46,914 nt of DNA from positions 1-46,914 of the forward strand of contig CACWLP010000011.1 in assembly GCA_902761755.1 (NCBI GenBank), written 5' to 3'. Positions 43,246-46,914 of this stretch are shown in pieces. The position numbers were made by a program, and so were the translations under genes. The stretch is from an uncultured Eubacteriales bacterium. GTDB taxonomy: Bacteria; Bacillota; Clostridia; Christensenellales; Aristaeellaceae. Under the pieces are notes generated by a model that was not told the DNA's origin, made no database searches, and saw only the letters and a list, made by a program, of their open reading frames with translations. The first letter of the stretch is position 1, and each line of letters begins with the position of its first letter.

Positions 43246-43941
43246 ATGTCTTTGGACTACGAACAGATCAAGCAGGAAGTCAAGGAAGAACTCTTGCAGT
43301 CCCTGTCGGCGCGATTTAACCATGAAAAGGAACGTAAGCTGACCAATTACCGTCAGCAGAACGCCTATGTGCAAAAAGGACGGACGCTGTTCACCGGCTC
43401 TTCTCTGATGGAGTATTTTCCCATCACGGAATACTGTCTGAACGAGGGCTTGCCCATTGTCTACAACCGCGGCATAGGCGGCTATACCACGGATGAATTC
43501 CTGGCCGCCATTGAACCAATGCTGCTGGACCTGCGGCCGGCAAAGCTGTTCATCAACATCGGTACCAATGATCTGCGTCCTCTTCCGGATGGCGCAGACT
43601 GGTTTGCCCATCTTGCCGGCAATTATCGCAGGATCTGCGAAATCATCCGGGACAAGCTGCCGGACACCCTCGTTTATATGATGGCCTATTATCCTGTGAA
43701 CAGCAGTGTTCCCCTGGCACAGGGCAACTCTTCTATGCTGGTGCGCACCAATGAAAACATTGCCCGTGCCAACAAAATGGTGGAGGGCCTTGCGGATGAA
43801 TTCGGTTTCAATTATATCGATGTGAACGATGGCCTCAAGGACGAAAACGGGAACCTGAAAGCCGAACATACCCGGGACGGTATTCATTTTGACGCGGCTG
43901 CCTATCGGACGGTATTTGAACGCTTGAAGAAGTATTTGTAA
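43246..43941 (+). CDS. SGNH/GDSL-type esterase
   Basis: This 231-residue protein carries the four SGNH blocks: LFTGSSLMEYFP (nucleophile Ser53; the usual GDS is GSS), NRGIGGYTT (Gly), FINIGTNDL (Asn108) and TRDGIHFD (Asp211/His214). The first 45 residues are helical and charged, an extension before the usual fold. There is no signal peptide. SGNH enzymes in glycan operons commonly remove acetyl groups from sugars. AGGAGG precedes the ATG. It is the fourth esterase-type activity in the window, suggesting a heavily acylated substrate. Confidence 0.9.
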   Translation: MSLDYEQIKQEVKEELLQSLSARFNHEKERKLTNYRQQNAYVQKGRTLFTGSSLMEYFPITEYCLNEGLPIVYNRGIGGYTTDEFLAAIEPMLLDLRPAKLFINIGTNDLRPLPDGADWFAHLAGNYRRICEIIRDKLPDTLVYMMAYYPVNSSVPLAQGNSSMLVRTNENIARANKMVEGLADEFGFNYIDVNDGLKDENGNLKAEHTRDGIHFDAAAYRTVFERLKKYL

Positions 43942-43965
43942 TCAAGCAGAAAGGAAGGGTCATCT

Positions 43966-44943
43966 ATGAACGCGCTCAAAGGAAAGGTTGTGCTGGTCAC
44001 CGGATCGGGTCAGGGAATCGGCAAGGGAATCGCTATGTATTTTGCCCGGGAAGGGGCCATTGTGATCACCAACAACCGCAGCCCCATGAAAAACGTGGAG
44101 CCTCCCCAGGAGCTTTCCAGGGAAGAACAGGCGGCCTGGCTTTCCATGGTGGGCGATGCCGAAACCGTGGCCAGGGAGATCCGAGCCTTTGGCGGGCAGG
44201 CGGAAGCCATGTTCTGCGATGTAGCAGATTATGACGCCGTCGGTCAAATGATGGAGAAAATCGTTGAAGAATACGGCCGCATCGATATTGTGGTCAACAA
44301 CGCCGCCATTACGGAATCCGGCGCTTTGCTCTCCCTGACAGAAAGGGATTATGACCGACAAACCTCTGTCAAGATGAAAGGAGCCTTCAACTGCTGCCGG
44401 CATGCGGTACCCTATATGATCAAACAAGGCGGCGGCACCATCCTGAATTGCGCCTCCGATGCTTGGGTAGGCCTGGGCAACGCCACAGTGTACAGCGCAG
44501 CCAATGCCGGCATCGTCGGCATGACAAAGGCCATGGCCATGGAACTTTGGCGGCATGGAATCAACTGCAATGCTTTCTGTCCCCAAGGCGCGTCACCCGG
44601 CCATGTGGCGGGCTTTGCCAAGACGCTGAAAACGCTCTCTGAAGCCATGGGCAAGGAAGTGACCATGTCGGCGGAAAAGAAGGCAGAGATCGACGCCAAT
44701 CATGCAGACAGCGAAGGCCTCGCACCCTTCCTGGCTTACCTGTGCACCGATCAGGGCAAGCAGTACACTGCTCAGGTGTTTTCCGTTACGGCATCAGGGA
44801 AGGTGGACGTATATTCCGTGCCTGTGCGGGTCCGGGAAATCACCAAAGCCCAATCGCTTTGGACGGTTGAGGAACTGGCTGCCTGCGTGCCGAGCCAACT
44901 GATGCCAGATTATCAGAACCCAGCGGAATCACAGCATTACTGA
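43966..44943 (+). CDS. Short-chain dehydrogenase/reductase with altered catalytic lysine
   Basis: The 325-residue SDR has the cofactor motif VVLVTGSGQGIGKGIA, NNAAI and the active-site Ser164 (NCASDAW) and Tyr176. The YxxxK motif reads YSAAN, so the catalytic lysine is Asn180 (codon AAT), a substitution that normally lowers activity. The tail beyond residue 245 (about 80 residues) is longer than in classical 250-residue SDRs. AAAGGAAGGG lies just before the ATG. In this operon it could oxidise or reduce a released sugar or aglycone, or serve a non-classical role. The substrate cannot be told. Confidence 0.88.
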   Translation: MNALKGKVVLVTGSGQGIGKGIAMYFAREGAIVITNNRSPMKNVEPPQELSREEQAAWLSMVGDAETVAREIRAFGGQAEAMFCDVADYDAVGQMMEKIVEEYGRIDIVVNNAAITESGALLSLTERDYDRQTSVKMKGAFNCCRHAVPYMIKQGGGTILNCASDAWVGLGNATVYSAANAGIVGMTKAMAMELWRHGINCNAFCPQGASPGHVAGFAKTLKTLSEAMGKEVTMSAEKKAEIDANHADSEGLAPFLAYLCTDQGKQYTAQVFSVTASGKVDVYSVPVRVREITKAQSLWTVEELAACVPSQLMPDYQNPAESQHY

Positions 44944-44962
44944 TGGATCAGCGAGGACGAAG

Positions 44963-45490
44963 ATGAAGCAAAACACAGATTCACAGATGACCCGCACAGC
45001 AAAAGCGTCAGTCCTGTGCGGCGGCCTGATCATGATTGCGGGCTTGGTTTCCTCTTTCGCACCGCATTTGCAAATGTTCACGCTGACCTTCCTGTTTGCG
45101 TTGAACACTGGCTTGCACTTCGCGGTCTGGAAGCGGTCTGTCAAGCGCGGAAAACCGATGGGAGCGACGCTCAGCATCACTTTGGCAGAAGGCTGGTTTC
45201 TTCTGGTGCTGCTGGTCTTCTTTGCATCAGGCAAGCCGTCTGCCGATCTGGTGCTTGCCGCTTATGCCTTTTACCAGGTCACGCACGGTTCATCGCTCCT
45301 CACGATCCCAACCGGCTTGTCCCGCGCACTTGGCATGCTTGCCCTTGCAATGGGCACGCTGACGATCCTCATCCCTGCGCCTGCGATCATCGGAATCAGT
45401 ATCCTACTGAACGGCGCGGAAAGACTGATCATGGCGTTGGTAAACAGAAACGACCAATCAAAAGCCAACAAAAGCCTGACAGGTCAATGA
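44963..45490 (+). CDS. Small multi-pass membrane protein of unknown function
   Basis: The 175-residue protein has five or six hydrophobic segments: SVLCGGLIMIAGLVSSFAP, MFTLTFLFALNTGLHF, LAEGWFLLVLLVFFAS, LGMLALAMGTLTILIP and IIGISILLNGAERLIM. The size and the ISILLNGAERL ending recall HdeD/DUF308-like proteins, but the match is weak and I do not assign it. A GAGGA site lies 8 nt before the ATG, 19 nt after the SDR stop. It is the last gene of the plus-strand operon. It uses rather different wording at the nucleotide level from the neighbouring GH genes (shorter GC-rich runs), but no clear sign of transfer. Confidence 0.7.
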   Translation: MKQNTDSQMTRTAKASVLCGGLIMIAGLVSSFAPHLQMFTLTFLFALNTGLHFAVWKRSVKRGKPMGATLSITLAEGWFLLVLLVFFASGKPSADLVLAAYAFYQVTHGSSLLTIPTGLSRALGMLALAMGTLTILIPAPAIIGISILLNGAERLIMALVNRNDQSKANKSLTGQ

Positions 45491-45641
45491 GCATTTTTGC
45501 TCTGTTTCATAAAACAGAAGATGTGTATGCTAGCTATTGCTTCTCTTATCTTTTACAAGATCCGTTCGACGGGAAGCTTTTGCTGAAAGAATATATACCA
45601 TAATTCAGATTCATGATCCTTTCACTTCGACTATGGAAGCG

Positions 45642-45677
45642 GTGAGCTTGTTGAATGCAAGCTCACTTTTTTATTTT
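45642..45677 (+). terminator. Intrinsic terminator of the plus-strand operon
   Basis: A perfect 9-bp stem (arms 45642-45650 and 45658-45666) with a 7-nt loop is followed by TTTTTTATTTT. It lies about 150 nt after the last stop codon and ends the MATE-to-membrane-protein operon. Confidence 0.9.
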
Positions 45678-45811
45678 GCTCTTTGGTGTGAATGCCACAG
45701 AGCATTTTTCTGCTTCTGGACGTTTTCCAGAATGATGGCGGAATTCTTACTTGCAAATAACAGAGAGGAGCCAAAGAAAGTAGGACAAATTTTCAGCACA
45801 AGTTTCACGCT

Positions 45812-46300
45812 GGCAAAAAATTTTGCTCATGTGTTTCCAAAATCGCTGATTTTCGCCATGTAGATATGGAGGGGCAAATGAAAGGAGAGCTGCCTGTATG
45901 AAGACAGCACCCTCTGAAGACGATGATGAATGCTGCGTATCAGAAAAATTTCAAAAAAGGGTTTCAACTTTGCCTCGATTTTTACATAGAAGGGCAGCGG
46001 GCAATATGGAGCCGCTGACAGGAGGTGGTGCTGGCAGGATTCGCAGGGGTGATCGATGGCTGTTGATACTCGTGCGAAGCAATTTGAAAAGAATTTTCGA
46101 AAAAGGTTTCCAAAAGGCCCGATTTTGGACATTAGAGGATGACTCACGTGCTGAAAAAATTTTCTGGAGGCGGTGTCAATTTGCCCGATTTTTCCCATGT
46201 AGGGGTGAGGGGTGTCTGGCTAAATGCGCAGCGTGAGCTTCGCCCCGGCAAAAAAATTTTGCTCAGGTGTTTCCAAAATCTCTGATTTTCGCCATTTATA
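45812..46300. repeat. Degenerate intergenic repeat array, five units
   Basis: Units at 45812-45862 and 46247-46300 are direct copies (about 90% identical over 51 bases: GGCAAAAAA-TTTTGCTCA, then GTGTTTCCAAAATC and GATTTTCGCCAT). Three more diverged units lie between them (about 45941-45990, 46088-46136, 46150-46202). Each has an A-rich block, a GTTTC/GTCAA block and a CGATTTT-N3-CAT end, often followed by TAGGGG or similar. Spacing is irregular (about 60 to 150 bp). This looks like a dispersed intergenic repeat family that has accumulated here rather than CRISPR, because units are not identical and spacers are not regular. Confidence 0.6.
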
Positions 46301-46303
46301 GGC

Positions 46304-46340
46304 GATGAGTTCCCCTCATCATCCGCTGGCATCGCCAGCG
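46304..46340. repeat. Two tandem perfect hairpins (REP-like)
   Basis: GATGAG-TTCCC-CTCATC (46304-46320) is followed 3 nt later by CGCTGGC-ATC-GCCAGCG (46324-46340). Both stems are perfect. They directly follow the last unit of the repeat array. No T tract follows, so they are not typical terminators. Confidence 0.55.
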
Positions 46341-46773
46341 AAGCGCACCTTGACAATCAGGGCCACGTTTCCAGATCTGTCCAAACCGCGAAGATCTTCC
46401 TCTTCGGAAGGGAGCGCCGAAAGGACCGGCAGTGAGCAAGCCCGAACCAAACCGCAAAATCACGTCTTGCTCCAATGCACAAACTGCATGAAAAGTCAAG
46501 GCGGAAATACCGCCAAAATGCCGCCAAATACGCTGTCAAATGGCGGTAATAATGCCAGCAAACATGCTGGAACAGCGATAGAATTTATATGGGAAATAAT
46601 CAGGCAAACTTAAAAATGCCAACAAAGCCTTACGCTGCAACGCTTTCCAAAGTTTTCAAAACGTGAAAACGATTTTGAAGGCAGTGTGATATGGTGTCGG
46701 TGAAAGCCGAAGGTTAAGGTTTTTTCCCCACGACTTCCCGCTCAGGAAAAGCTATCCTGTGTGTTCACATAAA

Positions 46774-46859
46774 GCCGTCCTGCGTCATGCCATCGCGAAG
46801 CATGATCCGAACGCAGGACGGCGGGACGTCCTCCTGCTGTGTGATCGGACATACAGCAG
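46774..46859 (+). other. Structured 5' leader of the truncated downstream gene
   Basis: A long hairpin has a perfect 12-bp outer stem (46774-46785 with 46811-46822) and an inner 5-bp stem (46786-46790 with 46800-46804). It is followed by a second hairpin (46834-46840 with 46853-46859). Both lie within 120 nt before the ATG at 46896. I see no T tract or known riboswitch consensus. It may be a cis-acting RNA element or an RNA-processing site. Confidence 0.45.
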
Positions 46860-46895
46860 AAAGCACAACAGAAACATCAGCAACAGGAGGAAATA

Positions 46896-46914
46896 ATGAG
46901 TTTACTTTTTACCC
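46896..46914 (+). CDS. Start of a gene cut by the window end
   Basis: ATG at 46896 follows AGGAGG by 5 nt and reads Met-Ser-Leu-Leu-Phe-Thr before the window ends. The opening resembles that of some old-yellow-enzyme-type flavin oxidoreductases, but six residues are far too few to assign a family. Confidence 0.6.

Larger units (their letters stand above)
45491..46895. other. Non-coding region with repeats and hairpins
   Basis: No convincing gene is present over 1.4 kb. The region holds the operon terminator (45642-45677), a degenerate repeat array (45812-46300), two short perfect hairpins (46304-46340) and a GCCGCC-rich stretch of short inverted repeats (about 46500-46550). A structured leader lies before the next gene. 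Short open frames here translate to low-complexity peptides that merely reflect the repeats. Confidence 0.65.

Noticed and set aside
45812-46300. CRISPR array
   Set aside because: Units differ in sequence, spacers vary from about 10 to 100 bases, and no cas gene is present.
45827-46356. Short minus-strand frames with repeated Lys-Ile...Phe-Phe patterns
   Set aside because: They are translations of the intergenic repeat units, lack ribosome sites and are broken between units.
46695-46720. TGTCGGT near the downstream gene as a sixth operator
   Set aside because: No second half-site 21 bp away and no -10 at the expected distance.
1-46914. tRNA, rRNA, transposase or integrase genes
   Set aside because: No cloverleaf-like or rRNA-like segment and no transposase/integrase motif was seen on either strand.

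Overview
The window looks like a polysaccharide- or glycoside-utilisation island from a Bacillota genome, most likely a gut- or rumen-type Clostridia. The evidence is strong AGGAGG ribosome sites, mixed ATG/GTG/TTG starts, a YesM/YesN two-component pair, LplB/LplC-type permeases with no ATPase gene, a YesL protein, and fairly GC-rich coding sequence. The species cannot be named from the sequence alone.

Layout. (1) 1-513 is the N-terminal part of a rhamnulokinase, preceded by a gene relic and an AT-richer gap. (2) 916-5569 (minus) is a four-gene operon: L-fucose-isomerase-like protein, split transketolase (two subunits) and a glycerol-kinase-like FGGY kinase. This matches the logic of D-apiose catabolism through apulose 4-phosphate. 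(3) 5781-23411 (minus) is one long operon of nine genes: a secreted protein of unknown function, GH43, an apiosidase-like GH (DUF5060-DUF4038-DUF5605), GH3, GH78, GH2, a beta-lactamase-fold esterase, a GH2-esterase fusion and GH78. It ends at a clear terminator. (4) 23556-25738 (minus) is the yesN/yesM pair with its own sigma-A-like promoter. (5) 25856-29542 (minus) encodes an oligosaccharide ABC importer (binding protein and two permeases). (6) 29681-36597 (minus) is yesL, GH43 with CBM32-like domain, a tannase-like esterase and a divergent GH78-like enzyme. (7) 36834-45490 (plus) is divergent from block 6: MATE exporter, GH3, GH1, GH43, SGNH esterase, SDR and a small membrane protein, ending at a strong terminator. 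(8) 45491-46895 is non-coding, with a degenerate repeat array and hairpins, before a gene cut by the window end.

The most striking observation is a shared promoter architecture. Five promoters (upstream of blocks 2, 3, 5, 6 and 7) carry two direct repeats of a TGTCGGA-type half-site exactly 21 bp apart. The proximal repeat lies 31 bp (32 in one case) before a -10 hexamer, and there is no recognisable -35. The yesMN promoter lacks the repeats and has a normal -35/-10. This defines a candidate YesN regulon that ties all catabolic blocks together.

Working model (inference). None of the 11 glycoside hydrolases and none of the stand-alone esterases has a signal peptide, so an acylated, rhamnose- and possibly apiose-containing plant glycoside or pectic oligosaccharide would be imported intact by the ABC system. 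It would then be de-acylated and trimmed in the cytoplasm. Rhamnose would go to the rhamnulokinase, apiose to the isomerase/kinase/transketolase route, and a leftover aglycone might leave through the MATE protein.
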